A stretch of DNA of 32,755 nucleotides from Acidobacteriaceae bacterium (GCA_003142015.1 PLOI01000022.1:1-32755); one strand, 5' to 3'; positions 1 to 10,473 are shown, numbered from the stretch's first letter. Notes: generated by a model from the letters alone, not told the origin. Translations and numbers: made by a program.

Positions 1-1224
1 TCGCTGCCGTTTCTTGAGGCCATCCGTCAGATGCGCCAGGAGTTGGGCCGCGAAAATACTGTCTTTGTCCATCTCACGCTGGTGCCGTGGATCGCCGCCG
101 CCCAGGAACTGAAAACCAAGCCCACGCAGCACTCCGTCAAGGAACTGCTCAGTATCGGCATTCAGGCAGATATATTGCTGTGCCGCTCTGAACGTAACTT
201 GAGCCGGGAGATGAAACAGAAAATCGCCCTCTTTTGCAACGTCGAAGAGCGCGCGGTAATTGGCGCAAGAACTGTGCCGTCGATCTATGAAGTGCCGCTC
301 TGCTTTGCGCTGGAAGGCGTGGATGCGCTGATTCTCAAGTATCTGCACAAGGAAGCGCCGGAGGCTGACCTGACTGAGTGGAAGGCGCTGGTCGAGCGCT
401 GCTACAACCCCAACGATGAGGTCTCCATCGCGATTGTGGGCAAGTATGTGGAGTATGAGGATAGTTACAAGTCGCTCAAGGAGGCACTAACTCATGGCGC
501 TGTCTCGCAGAACCTCAAACTCAAGGTAACCTGGATTGAAGCCGAGGGTCTGGAATCGAAGACTCCCGAGGACCTGAGTTATGAGCCGCAGTTAGCCGGA
601 TTCGACGGCATCCTGGTTCCCGGAGGCTTCGGCAAGCGCGGCATTGAGGGTATGCTGAACGCTATCCGTTACGCCCGCGAGAAACAGGTGCCCTACTTCG
701 GAATTTGTTTGGGCATGCAGACTGCGTGCATCGAGTTTGCGCGCAACGTCTGCGGCCTGAAGGACGCCAACTCGAGCGAGTTCGACCCCGCCAGCCAGCA
801 CCGCATCATTTATAAACTGCGCGAATTGCTGGGCGTGGAAGAGATGGGCGGGACGATGAGACTGGGCGCATGGACCTGCGTGTTGCAAGAGGACTCGCTG
901 GCCGCGCGCGCTTACGGAACGACAGAGATCAGCGAGCGCCACCGGCATCGCTATGAGTTCAACCGCGAGTACGAAGCGCTGCTGACCGGCGGTGGATTGC
1001 GACTGAGCGGCACTACTCCTGACTCCACTTATGTTGAAATTGCCGAGCTTCCCGGCCACCCGTTCTTTTTAGGCTGCCAGTTTCATCCGGAGTTCAAGTC
1101 CAAGCCATTGGAGCCGCATCCGCTTTTCCGCGAGTTTATAACTGCAAGTTACAAGAACCGGCAGACGCGGCTGGCTTCCGAGGCCAACGGAGCCACAACT
1201 CTGACCAACGTTCTGTCATCCTGA
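1..1224 (+). CDS. pyrG: CTP synthase, 5'-truncated by window edge
   Basis: Frame open from base 1; C-terminal glutamine amidotransferase motifs (GILVPGGFGKRGIEGM, PYFGICLGMQ, GCQFHPEFKSKP). Confidence 0.97.
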   Translation, partial: SLPFLEAIRQMRQELGRENTVFVHLTLVPWIAAAQELKTKPTQHSVKELLSIGIQADILLCRSERNLSREMKQKIALFCNVEERAVIGARTVPSIYEVPLCFALEGVDALILKYLHKEAPEADLTEWKALVERCYNPNDEVSIAIVGKYVEYEDSYKSLKEALTHGAVSQNLKLKVTWIEAEGLESKTPEDLSYEPQLAGFDGILVPGGFGKRGIEGMLNAIRYAREKQVPYFGICLGMQTACIEFARNVCGLKDANSSEFDPASQHRIIYKLRELLGVEEMGGTMRLGAWTCVLQEDSLAARAYGTTEISERHRHRYEFNREYEALLTGGGLRLSGTTPDSTYVEIAELPGHPFFLGCQFHPEFKSKPLEPHPLFREFITASYKNRQTRLASEANGATTLTNVLSS

Positions 1225-1320
1225 ACGCAGTTGTCGCATGCGATGCAGGCGCGCCAGTGTTTGATGGCGCGTCTGCCAAAGTGCGCCTCAGAAGCCCGGC
1301 CATGTGTTGACTGTATGCGC

Positions 1321-1354
1321 GAAAAAAGGCGCCTGCTCGTGCGAGAGCAGGCGC
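1321..1354 (-). terminator. Rho-independent terminator of the TonB-dependent receptor gene
   Basis: Perfect 10-bp stem GCGCCTGCTC/GAGCAGGCGC; on the minus strand followed by CCTTTTTTC, 22 nt after the stop of the 1377-5003 CDS. Confidence 0.85.
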
Positions 1355-1376
1355 TATGGAGGTACTTCAACAACAC

Positions 1377-4300
1377 TTAGAATGTCAGGCGCACACCTAG
1401 CTGAATCTCGCGCATGGGGCTAGCGCTGGTAATGGTGCCGGCCGAAGCCGAGCTGAGACTCGCATTCGGAGCGCCGAGACTGACAAGATTGAAGGCATTC
1501 GATGCCTCGGCGCGGGCCTGAAGCTTCATCCCTTGCCAGATGGTAAAGTCGCGGAAGAGCGATGCGTCGACATCCCGGTACCCTGGGGCATAGTAATTGT
1601 TGCGCCTCAGTGCGCCGTCCGATCCGCCTGGGCCTACACCGGGGCAACCGGTCGGATCCGAAGTACTGTAGCCGCAGAAGACCGTGCCAGCCGGCTCGGC
1701 GACTGTCGTGCTGGCTGTCCAGAAGCTGGGAACGAAGTACTCCTTCACCAGATTCACGCGGCTGCCGCGGCTAAGAACTGGATTCGTGGCAAGTGGGTTG
1801 GCGCCGGCATTCAGCGTCGGCCGGTCGGTTGTGTTCCCATCTTGATTGTTGTCGGAACCCGTGGTGATATTGAATGGTGTTCCGCTATGAAGATTGATGA
1901 CCGAGGAGATGTGCCAACCGTCCAGGACGCTTGCCACCGCACGGTTCGCACTGTGGAAGTAATTCGGCACCCAAACAATGGACATGCCAAAAGCCTGGCG
2001 CATATCGAAATCATCCGGGCCTTTTTCGATCTTCAGGTCGTCGTGGTCCTCAACGGTGGAAGTGGAAGATGGGGTGCTGGAATTCAGTACACCGCTATCC
2101 AGGTTCTTGCTCCAAGTGTAAAACCCGTTGAAGCTGATGCCTTTGGTGACTTGCTGCGAGAAGGTAATCTGCATCGCGTTGTAATTGGAGGTCTGACTGG
2201 AAGTTACCCCATATACGATGCCGAGTTCCTGCGTCGGAGTAACCACGCCGTTGACGATTGTAGTCGGAACCGTACTGTAGTACGGGCGGCGCGTATTGGC
2301 ATTGGCGGTTGTGTTGGCTGAGGGAGTCGTCGTATTGAAGACGGGGTAGTTCTCGTCAACCGACATCGGCAGATGACGCGACAGCGATCCGACGTACGCC
2401 ACGGAAACTGCGGCGGTCTTGGTCACCTGCTGTTGCACGGAGGCGGTCAACTGGTAGGTTTCCGGCCAAACGAAGTTGGGTACGACGCCTTCGATGGTGC
2501 CGGCTGCAGGGATCGGATTGACCGCGCCGGAGGTGTAAGTGAACGGGAACGGCGAGTCTAATGTACATCCGGTCGTGATTCCGCCGGCGCAGTATGGGTT
2601 GGTGAGCGAACCCTGCTTGGGGAATGTGTAGCGCAGAGAGAACGGATAGTAGTTCGACGACGCATTCCACTCGTTGCCGGATACGCCACCCCAGAAGATG
2701 CCTCCCGATGCGCGGACCGATGTCTTCCCCTTGCCGAATGGATCCCAGGCAAGGCCCACGCGCGGGGAGAAATGAGTATAAGAGTTGGCAATTGTGCCGC
2801 GAGTCACGCCTTTGTCGCCGGGGACCAGCTCTCCAGCGGGCATAAGCGGGTTGACCGTCGACTGCAGTCCGGGAACAAACGTTGACTCCTTGTTCTGCGG
2901 GTCGGTAGGCGCAGTTTGCAGATCCCAGCGCACACCGAGATTAATGGTCAGATTCGGGCGGATGCGCCAGTTGTCCTGAGCAAAGAGCGCGTAGAAGAAC
3001 GAGTTGTCGATGGCGTCAACCGGCTGATCCTGAGTTTGCGTGCCGGGCAGGCCAAGAACGAAGTCCGACAACGCGTTGCCGCTTCGCGCGCTGGTGCTCG
3101 AGCTGAAGGTGAAAACGCCATAGTTATTCAGGTCGGTGACTTGCTGGTCTTTGTTAAGAGAGGCCTCTCCGCCTAATGTCAGCGAGTGGTTGCCTTTGTT
3201 CAGGATGAGCAGATTGCGCAATGCGTAAAAGTCTGTTCCCGCTTCCGGACCGTCGATCGCATTGCCCAGCGTGAAGTAGCCCGAGACCGCGAGTTGCGGA
3301 AGGCTGGCCGGACCCTGCACGGCAATGTTGGAGCCGAAGGCGGCCAGCGACTCTCGGCCAGACTTGCCCGCGTTCCAGGTATTCGCGCGTCCGCCCAGGA
3401 GCCGCGAAAAGTTGAAATAGGTTTGGTTGATGACGCTGTTGCTGAAGGTGACGGTGTCACTTAGGTTGGCAAGATTCTGTGTCCAGTTCTGATTCTGCGC
3501 GACCCAGGGAAGGCTGACGGTGCTTCCGGCGGGAATCTGCCGGGAGCCCGTGCTGTGGAAATACGAGCCTGTCAGCCGCTGCTTGGCGCTGAGTTGGTGT
3601 TCGACCTTGATCAGATATTCCCAAGTGTCGTACGGCTGCGCCTCTTGTCCAGTGTAGGAAGGAAGGCCGGTGGAGGTTGTGGCGTTCTCAAATCCTTTTA
3701 TGTACCCCAGAACGCTGGCTGCCGTCGGATCAAGTGTAGAAGTAATGATGTTGCTTGCATGGACACCGTCCGCTGTATACGGCTTACCGGTCGTCGGATT
3801 GCAAACGACAAAGGCGGTCGCGCTGCCGCCGCATTTTGCCGTGGCGAGAGCGCCTGCGGGCAGAAATGCGCTGAAGTCACCGCCCGCTTGTCCGGCGTTG
3901 GTCGTCCCGCCGGTAAATGTCGGCAAGACGGCTCCCGAAAAGACGTGCGGCGAGATCTGCTTGATTTCGCCCCACTCGCCAAAGAAGAAGGTCTTGTCGC
4001 GGCGGATGGGTCCGCCAATGGTCGCGCCGAACATGTTGCGGTGCACGATAGGAGTGCTGGGGGTGGAAGTGCCATTCACGTTGGCCGGATTGCCCGCGTC
4101 GAAGTCCGTGTTGCGGTTGAACTCATACGTAGAACCGTGAAACTTGTTGGTGCCGGATTTTGTCAGCGCGGTAACCACGCCGCTCGACATTCTTCCATAC
4201 GAGGCATCGTAGTTGCTGGCTTGCACGTTGAATTCCGCGATGGCCTCGGGGCTGGGCATGTCGTTGCCCGTCATGCGCAATGCTGTCATGTTCAGGCCGC

Positions 4301-5003
4301 CGTCGAGGTAATAGCTCACCGTGCCGGTGTTATCTCCGGTGGTGCCGCCATTCATCTGCAGCACCTGCTGGTTGAAGCCCAGGGTATTGCCTCCGACCTG
4401 ATTGCTCTGTACGCCGGGAATCAGGGTGAGAAGGTTATAGATGTTCCGGTCCAGGATCGGCAGGTTGTCCACCTCCCTCGACTCTATCGTCCGCTCGACG
4501 GTTGCGGTTTCGAGGTCGAGTTGCGGCGCTTCCGCCGTGACAATGATGGATTCGTCGGCTGTGCCAGTGGTCAATTGAACGTCGAGGCTCTGCGTCTGGT
4601 TGACGGTGAGTGGAACCGCAGGCCGCATATACTTTCTGAAGCCTTTAGCCGTCACTGCCACCGAATAGGTGCCCACCGGGACCAGATCGAAGCGGTATTC
4701 ACCGGCATCGTTGGTCATCCCAATGCTAGAGATATTCGTCTCGACATTGGTGATCGTAACTGTGGCGTGCACAACCAGCGCGCCGGTTGTGTCAGTCACG
4801 TTGCCGATCAGGGTGGCGGTTGTCCTCTGCGCCATCATCCTGCCCGGCAACAAACATACCGCCAGCAGCAGGGCGAACAGCGCCCAGCATGTGCATCGTG
4901 CGACATTCATGGATTGGCTCTCCTCGATTTTAGTCTTGCCGAGCGTATCGCTCTTTTGTTCTGAGTGTGTGGTTTCAGATGGTGTGTGCAGCGTCATGGC
5001 CAT
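1377..5003 (-). CDS. TonB-dependent receptor with N-terminal carboxypeptidase-like regulatory domain (Oar/SusC-like)
   Basis: Signal region, then TATLIGNVTDTTGALVVHATVTITNVET...GEYRFDLVPVGTYSVAV, plug-like region, long beta-barrel-like C-terminus ending in ...IQLGVRLTF. Confidence 0.93.
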   Translation of the reverse strand: MAMTLHTPSETTHSEQKSDTLGKTKIEESQSMNVARCTCWALFALLLAVCLLPGRMMAQRTTATLIGNVTDTTGALVVHATVTITNVETNISSIGMTNDAGEYRFDLVPVGTYSVAVTAKGFRKYMRPAVPLTVNQTQSLDVQLTTGTADESIIVTAEAPQLDLETATVERTIESREVDNLPILDRNIYNLLTLIPGVQSNQVGGNTLGFNQQVLQMNGGTTGDNTGTVSYYLDGGLNMTALRMTGNDMPSPEAIAEFNVQASNYDASYGRMSSGVVTALTKSGTNKFHGSTYEFNRNTDFDAGNPANVNGTSTPSTPIVHRNMFGATIGGPIRRDKTFFFGEWGEIKQISPHVFSGAVLPTFTGGTTNAGQAGGDFSAFLPAGALATAKCGGSATAFVVCNPTTGKPYTADGVHASNIITSTLDPTAASVLGYIKGFENATTSTGLPSYTGQEAQPYDTWEYLIKVEHQLSAKQRLTGSYFHSTGSRQIPAGSTVSLPWVAQNQNWTQNLANLSDTVTFSNSVINQTYFNFSRLLGGRANTWNAGKSGRESLAAFGSNIAVQGPASLPQLAVSGYFTLGNAIDGPEAGTDFYALRNLLILNKGNHSLTLGGEASLNKDQQVTDLNNYGVFTFSSSTSARSGNALSDFVLGLPGTQTQDQPVDAIDNSFFYALFAQDNWRIRPNLTINLGVRWDLQTAPTDPQNKESTFVPGLQSTVNPLMPAGELVPGDKGVTRGTIANSYTHFSPRVGLAWDPFGKGKTSVRASGGIFWGGVSGNEWNASSNYYPFSLRYTFPKQGSLTNPYCAGGITTGCTLDSPFPFTYTSGAVNPIPAAGTIEGVVPNFVWPETYQLTASVQQQVTKTAAVSVAYVGSLSRHLPMSVDENYPVFNTTTPSANTTANANTRRPYYSTVPTTIVNGVVTPTQELGIVYGVTSSQTSNYNAMQITFSQQVTKGISFNGFYTWSKNLDSGVLNSSTPSSTSTVEDHDDLKIEKGPDDFDMRQAFGMSIVWVPNYFHSANRAVASVLDGWHISSVINLHSGTPFNITTGSDNNQDGNTTDRPTLNAGANPLATNPVLSRGSRVNLVKEYFVPSFWTASTTVAEPAGTVFCGYSTSDPTGCPGVGPGGSDGALRRNNYYAPGYRDVDASLFRDFTIWQGMKLQARAEASNAFNLVSLGAPNASLSSASAGTITSASPMREIQLGVRLTF

Positions 5004-5064
5004 ACTCCTTAGTGTTTTGGGCTATGCATTCGTTCTCATAACGAGTACGGACGCGCGCCGGCGG

Positions 5065-7545
5065 TTACAGATTGAGCTTTGCAGCAGGAAGCCCATCGAT
5101 TGCGGCCTCGATTCTGCAAGTTCCGTGGTGAAGCAGTGAGATTTCCGCGCGCCCATTCGCCAGTTGCAATTGGCGTGAGGCGCGCGTGGTCCCGAGATTG
5201 TCAATGAGGCTTCCCTCGCCAGCAAGCGAGAATCTGACTAACCTGGCGGCGTCGAGGCAAAGCACTCCCTTCGCGTCAAAGATTTTTGCTTCGACAGTAA
5301 TCAGCTTGTCTTTGCGAGCTGTTTCAGAGAGCCGGAGTTCGACGGGATCTCCCCAAGGCTCGGTTTGATAAGTGAGAGCTAACTCGTCGGTAAGAGTTAC
5401 TCCCTGCTTGACCGCGATGGCGCGCAGGTGGTTTAGTCCGTCGGCAAATGCAACCTTCCATCGCAGCCCCGCTGCGGGAAAGTTCTGGCTGTCGCGACGC
5501 ATGGCTCCCTGGGAGACGCCATTCAGAAAGAGTTCGGCTTGATTGCAGTTGGAATACACATACACATCGCGCTCCTTGCCCGCCTTGCCCCAGCGGACAG
5601 GCCAGCTATGGCCGTAGATGTGGACCATTGGCTTTTCAGCCCAGTAGGACTGAAAGACGTAATAAGATTCCTTCCTGGTCAGATCGCGCTCGGTGACGCC
5701 CTTCTGATTGACGAGCGGAATGGGATTCTCGCCGCGCAAGGGAGAGGCAAAGTCCTTGAAGATCCACTGCGCCGACCCAGTGAGCCAATCGAGCTTCTCC
5801 TGGGTTTTGAGATGCCAATCGAAGAGATTGCAAGCGTAGGTCTCTGACCAGTCGCCGTCTTTGGAGACGCGGATCTTGCCACCGCTCATGCGGTAATCCA
5901 GGCCGCGCTCTTCGGTTCCAGCACCGGTGGCAACTTTGCGCAGCACAGCCTCAGGGTCTTCCGAGTGGCGTCCGGCATGGCTGTCAGCGCCCCATTCGAT
6001 ATGGATGAACCGCTTGACGCGTCCGCGCCAGGCAGCCAGGCTCTGCTCGTACTCGTGGTAGTTGCCTCCGTACCAACCTGCCCAAATCGAAGGCGCGTAG
6101 ACATCGGGAATATCGCTCGCGAAGTCGCAGCGGCGAAACGCTGTCAGCCGGGAACTGTCGAGCCTATGCGCAAGATCGCGCATCTCAGTCATGAAAGCGC
6201 GTATTTCCTTTTGATCGAGGGTCGGATACTCATCGGGCCAATCGTCCTCGTTGCCCAGGCCCCAAAGAATGACGGAGGGGTGGTTGTAATGCTGATCGAT
6301 CATGTTGGCAAGCATGGCCTTGGCATTCTGCTTCAGTGCCTCGTCGCCGACTCCGGCGCGGCACCATGGCGCCTCTTCCCAAACCATCAGGCCCAACTCG
6401 TCGCACTGGTCGAGCACCAGCCTATCCTGTTGGTAGTGCGCGAGCCGGATGAAGTTTGCGCCCATCTCGCGGATCATCCGCATCTCTTCGCGCACCAGGT
6501 CGTCGCTCATCGCGGCAGCCACTCCTGCGTGGTCCGCGTGACGATGCGTTCCGCGCAACAGTACTCGCTTGCCGTTCAACTGAAACGGCCCGTGCTCGAG
6601 GAATTCGATCTGGCGTATGCCAAAGCGCTCGTCCAGATGCGTCTGTCCGGCGGGACTGGAGAGCGTAACCCGGCAGCGATAGAGGCGAGGGGATTCCGGC
6701 GACCAGAGTTGCGGCGATGGGATGCGAAATTCGGCAAGTTGCGCAAAATCGTTCCAGGCGGCGATTGTCCTGGACGACCGATGAACGGAGTGGTCCAGCG
6801 CATCCCAGACCTCAATTGAAATCTCGCAGAGCGCGCTTTGGCCGGATGGATTGTAGAGCCTGGACTGAACCGTCACCTGCGCCGATCCATCCGTCGCAAT
6901 AGTAATCAGGATGTGAACCGCATCCAGCGCCACAGCGGGAAGATAGACTAGGTTTACATGCCGGTAGAGGCCTCCATAGAGGCAAAAGTCGCTGAGTTCG
7001 GACGGAATCCGTTCATGATCTGGAGTGTTGTCGCAGCAGACCGCGATCGGCACGCCATCCTTTATCTCCGCTGGCGAAAGTCGCTTGACCGCTTCGGTGA
7101 TGTCGAAAGCAAACTCGTCATAACCGCCAACGTGCGTTGCGATAAGCGTCGAGCCGACCCACAGCGCGGTCGTCTGCCCCGCGCCCTGAAAGTGCAGTAT
7201 CGTCCGTCCATCGGCAAAGGGATTCGTCAGGAGCAGCCGCGTGCGGTACCACCCCTGGCCGCGGAAGTAGGGCTGGGCAGGATCGCACTCGTTGAGCGCG
7301 TTAAAACAGTGAGGCAGCTCCACCGCCTCCCATGGGCCACTCTGCGCGGAACCCCAAACTCCCTTGGCGCTGATGGCGCCGCGATGAAACTGCCAACCTG
7401 CGTCCAGCCGGCTAGAGTGGAGAACCGTCCCGTCCAATGGAGAGATCGATTTCATGGCGATGGCGCGAAGCGGAGCAGAGAGCAGGCTCCCTGCGGTTGA
7501 GAGAGACGCGGTCAGCATGAATTGCCGTCGCGACAAGTGAAGCAA
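5065..7545 (-). CDS. Glycoside hydrolase family 2 protein (beta-galactosidase/beta-glucuronidase-like), Tat-exported
   Basis: Twin-arginine signal SRRQFMLTASLS; GH2 acid/base region VILWGLGNEDDW and probable nucleophile region FIHIEWG; C-terminal Ig-like domains. Confidence 0.9.
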   Translation of the reverse strand: MLHLSRRQFMLTASLSTAGSLLSAPLRAIAMKSISPLDGTVLHSSRLDAGWQFHRGAISAKGVWGSAQSGPWEAVELPHCFNALNECDPAQPYFRGQGWYRTRLLLTNPFADGRTILHFQGAGQTTALWVGSTLIATHVGGYDEFAFDITEAVKRLSPAEIKDGVPIAVCCDNTPDHERIPSELSDFCLYGGLYRHVNLVYLPAVALDAVHILITIATDGSAQVTVQSRLYNPSGQSALCEISIEVWDALDHSVHRSSRTIAAWNDFAQLAEFRIPSPQLWSPESPRLYRCRVTLSSPAGQTHLDERFGIRQIEFLEHGPFQLNGKRVLLRGTHRHADHAGVAAAMSDDLVREEMRMIREMGANFIRLAHYQQDRLVLDQCDELGLMVWEEAPWCRAGVGDEALKQNAKAMLANMIDQHYNHPSVILWGLGNEDDWPDEYPTLDQKEIRAFMTEMRDLAHRLDSSRLTAFRRCDFASDIPDVYAPSIWAGWYGGNYHEYEQSLAAWRGRVKRFIHIEWGADSHAGRHSEDPEAVLRKVATGAGTEERGLDYRMSGGKIRVSKDGDWSETYACNLFDWHLKTQEKLDWLTGSAQWIFKDFASPLRGENPIPLVNQKGVTERDLTRKESYYVFQSYWAEKPMVHIYGHSWPVRWGKAGKERDVYVYSNCNQAELFLNGVSQGAMRRDSQNFPAAGLRWKVAFADGLNHLRAIAVKQGVTLTDELALTYQTEPWGDPVELRLSETARKDKLITVEAKIFDAKGVLCLDAARLVRFSLAGEGSLIDNLGTTRASRQLQLANGRAEISLLHHGTCRIEAAIDGLPAAKLNL

Positions 7546-7758
7546 GGGGGCCTCTTTCCGAAAAGCGAAGTTTTGCCGCCGCCCCAGGATGCCGTTGTTA
7601 ATTCAGCTCCCGGTTGATTCTTCCAGCCGCTGCAATGCCGGCAGTTTTCACTGCGCGGCATAGAACCTTTCACCAAACTGGCCGATACTCCGCTTCGATG
7701 TATGCCTCTGGCAAGTGACTAACCGTTTGGCTCAGGTGGGGGTGGGAACTCGCGCAGA

Positions 7759-9162
7759 ATGAGCGTGTTAACGTTATTCTTTTTGGTTGTGACAAACATG
7801 CTTGCACGCCTCAAGAGCGGCGAGTATCATCCAAAGAATCAAATGAATAGCAGCGGCGAATCTCGGGAAGCCTGGCATCCGCGGAACCGGCAAGACTGCG
7901 ATGCGATACTGCGCGAGTTGCACGAGGTTCTGGCCAGCCCCCATTTCTGCAACAGCAAACGCTACCCTGCGCTGCTGCAATACATTGTGGAGAACACACT
8001 TGCCGGCAAGTCCGAACTGTTGAAAGAACGGACCATCGGAGTGGAAGTCTTCGATCGGCCTCCTACTTACGACACCAGCGCAGATACGGTTGTGCGATAC
8101 ACCGCTGGTGAGGTACGCAAGCGGCTCCTGCTCTACTATTCCGATTTCGGCCGGAATTCGAGCATCCGGATCTCGCTGCCGGCGGGCTCTTATATTCCTG
8201 AATTTCTGCACGGCCACGACCATCACGAAGAAGCCGGAAACGGCGCCAGCTCTCAATCCGCGCATACCCGTGCAGTTGACGGACTTTTACAGACGGATGG
8301 CGAGGCGCCGGAGCCGGAATCCTCTGTCGCATCGTCGAACACAAATTCCCTGACGGATATTGCTGGCATCGTTCCCCGCCCGTTTTCTCGATTCAGAGGA
8401 TTGGCAGCGAAGCGGCGCACCTGGCTGGCCGTGGCCGTGATACTGGTGGCTTTAGTGGTCGCGGGGATTCAGTGGCGATCCAGCGCTGTTCGGCCGCAAG
8501 CAGCCGTCGATGATTTCTGGGGACCGGTCTTGCAGGGGCAGCACACGGTGCTGATTTGCGCCGGGGGCGTCGTCTTTCAGCAGCAGAACAATTTTTCAGG
8601 CGTGATTACGGCCGGCAAAGACATCGAGTACCCATTTGTCTCCATGCAGATTGCCTCGGCGATTACGCAGATCAGCGGCGTTATGGAGCATTACGGTGTG
8701 ACAACGGAGTTGCATTCCTCTCCGTCAACTCCTCTGACTGTGCTCCGCGAGCACACTGCGGTGTTGCTCGGCGGTTACAACAACCAATGGACTATGCGCT
8801 TGTTGCAGCCGCAGAGATATCAATTCACGCCCGAGCCGGTTGAATCGATCGTCGATCGGACGCAGCCGCAGGTGCATTGGGAGCGAGACCATTCTCAGCC
8901 GTATTCGAGCGCCGACGATTATGCATTGCTGGCGCGATTTCGTGACGCTACGACCGATAGTTGGGTGGTGGTGCTCGCTGGACTTGGCCGCAACGGCACC
9001 GAGGCTGCCGCGCAATTCGCCACCAGCCCCCACTACATGCAATTGCTTCGAGACAAGATTGGAAGAGACTTTTCAAACCAGAATATCGAGGCGATTTTGA
9101 AGGTCGATGTCATCGACGGAAAGACGGGCGCGCCCTCAATTCTGACGGTGTATTCCTGGTGA
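7759..9162 (+). CDS. Membrane-anchored protein with N-terminal winged-helix-like domain (putative ToxR/CadC-like one-component regulator)
   Basis: LLQYIVENTLAGKSELLKERTIGVEVFDRPPTYDTSADTVVRYTAGEVRKRLLLYY...ISLPAGSYIPEF resembles an OmpR-type wHTH; single TM WLAVAVILVALVVAGIQW; C-terminal domain of unknown function. Confidence 0.65.
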   Translation: MSVLTLFFLVVTNMLARLKSGEYHPKNQMNSSGESREAWHPRNRQDCDAILRELHEVLASPHFCNSKRYPALLQYIVENTLAGKSELLKERTIGVEVFDRPPTYDTSADTVVRYTAGEVRKRLLLYYSDFGRNSSIRISLPAGSYIPEFLHGHDHHEEAGNGASSQSAHTRAVDGLLQTDGEAPEPESSVASSNTNSLTDIAGIVPRPFSRFRGLAAKRRTWLAVAVILVALVVAGIQWRSSAVRPQAAVDDFWGPVLQGQHTVLICAGGVVFQQQNNFSGVITAGKDIEYPFVSMQIASAITQISGVMEHYGVTTELHSSPSTPLTVLREHTAVLLGGYNNQWTMRLLQPQRYQFTPEPVESIVDRTQPQVHWERDHSQPYSSADDYALLARFRDATTDSWVVVLAGLGRNGTEAAAQFATSPHYMQLLRDKIGRDFSNQNIEAILKVDVIDGKTGAPSILTVYSW

Positions 9163-9280
9163 ACTGGCGCACGGCTTTGCCCGATGAGCTGAGATGACGG
9201 CAACTTCCGAAATCGACGACGGAGCTGAACTCAACCGCGGACTGCAAGCCAACTTATCAAGGATCAACCCTGGAGGTAAA

Positions 9281-9316
9281 TTGAAACAAGAAATCCTCTA
9301 CCGGTTACTAAAGTGA
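9281..9316 (+). other. Possible 11-codon leader ORF (TTG start) overlapping the lacI-family start codon
   Basis: GGAGG at 9272-9276, 4 nt before TTG; TTG AAA CAA GAA ATC CTC TAC CGG TTA CTA AAG TGA, with the TGA overlapping the GTG of the next gene (GTGA). Confidence 0.4.
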
Positions 9317-10353
9317 GAAGATCGAAAGCTACAAGGCGCAACCGACCGCCAACCATTCTCGACGTCGCCAGGGAAGCGGATGTCGGCGTAATGTCTGTGT
9401 CGCGCGTGATCAATGACAATCCCAGCGTCAAAGCAGAGACCCGCGCCAGAGTTATAAAGGCTATCGCCAAAATCGGCTATGCGCCCAACGACGCCGCGCG
9501 GATGCTCAAAGGGCGAAGCGGACGGACAATCGGCCTGGTCGTGCCCGATCTCTCGGATTACTTTGCAAGTTGCTTCCATGCAATCCAGAAGGTTGCCATC
9601 CAGCATAACTATCAGACTCTCGTGGTTGCGACGGGAAGAATCGCGGCAGTGGAAGATCGTCAGCTTGAATCTCTCCGGAATCATCGCATCGCGGGATTGC
9701 TGATCGTTCCCTCAGGCAGTAACGGAAGACGATTGAAGATGCTGCAGGATTGCGGCATTCCGATTGTCGCCCTTGACCGGCCTGCGGCGGGGATTCAAGC
9801 CGACACAGTGCTGGTGGAGAACAGAGAGGGCGCGGAGTTGGGAGTCCGGCATCTGATTGAGCACGGGCACAAAAAGATTGTCTGCGTAGGTTTCGACTCC
9901 GGCAGCTACACGGTGCGTGAGCGCATCGAAGGTTACAAGCAGGCGATGCGCGGCGCAGGCCTGCAGCCTATTCTCTGCGACAATGTCAACACTCTCGAGG
10001 CCATGCAGTCGCTTGTGCTTCGCTGGTCTACCGGGAAGAATCGCCCGACGGCGGTATTCTCCGTGAAGCGGATTTCTTCCGTCCTGCTCATCCAGGCACT
10101 GCATTTTCACAAGATACGCGTGCCGGAACAAATCGCGGTGGTGGGATTCGACGACTTTGAACTTGCCGAGGTTCTGGGCACGCCGCTTACCGTTGTCCGC
10201 CAATCTCCGACCGACGTTGCGCACACTGCCGCCGAGTTGTTGTTCAAGAAAATATCGAGTGTGAAAGAAGGACGGCTGCCGGAACAGAAAGCGGCCAAGG
10301 TGCTATTTCCTGTCGAATTGATTGTGCGCAGATCCTGCGGATGCCCAAAATAA
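9313..10353 (+). CDS. LacI family transcriptional regulator
   Basis: N-terminal LacI HTH PTILDVAREADVGVMSVSRVINDNPSVKAETRARVIKAIAKIGYAPNDAARMLKG plus periplasmic-binding-like domain; GTG start. Confidence 0.95.
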   Translation: MRRSKATRRNRPPTILDVAREADVGVMSVSRVINDNPSVKAETRARVIKAIAKIGYAPNDAARMLKGRSGRTIGLVVPDLSDYFASCFHAIQKVAIQHNYQTLVVATGRIAAVEDRQLESLRNHRIAGLLIVPSGSNGRRLKMLQDCGIPIVALDRPAAGIQADTVLVENREGAELGVRHLIEHGHKKIVCVGFDSGSYTVRERIEGYKQAMRGAGLQPILCDNVNTLEAMQSLVLRWSTGKNRPTAVFSVKRISSVLLIQALHFHKIRVPEQIAVVGFDDFELAEVLGTPLTVVRQSPTDVAHTAAELLFKKISSVKEGRLPEQKAAKVLFPVELIVRRSCGCPK

Positions 10354-10473
10354 GACGGACCGGTGGAGTTCCGGCGTATAGCACGACGACTAATAAGCTC
10401 TTACTTTTCAGAAAGCGATTTGAGCTGCTAACTCGGGCGCTCGATATAATTCTGATTTTGCAATCCGACCGCG

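Noticed and set aside
3555-4964. 469-aa plus-strand ORF antisense to the TonB receptor
   Set aside because: Shadow ORF of a high-GC gene: no recognisable domains and Arg/Gly/Val-rich composition; the opposite strand is a clear TonB receptor.
5004-5064. CGTT-n5-AACG inverted repeat between GH2 and the TonB receptor as an operator
   Set aside because: Only 4-bp arms, and not similar to the GATAACGTTATC site.
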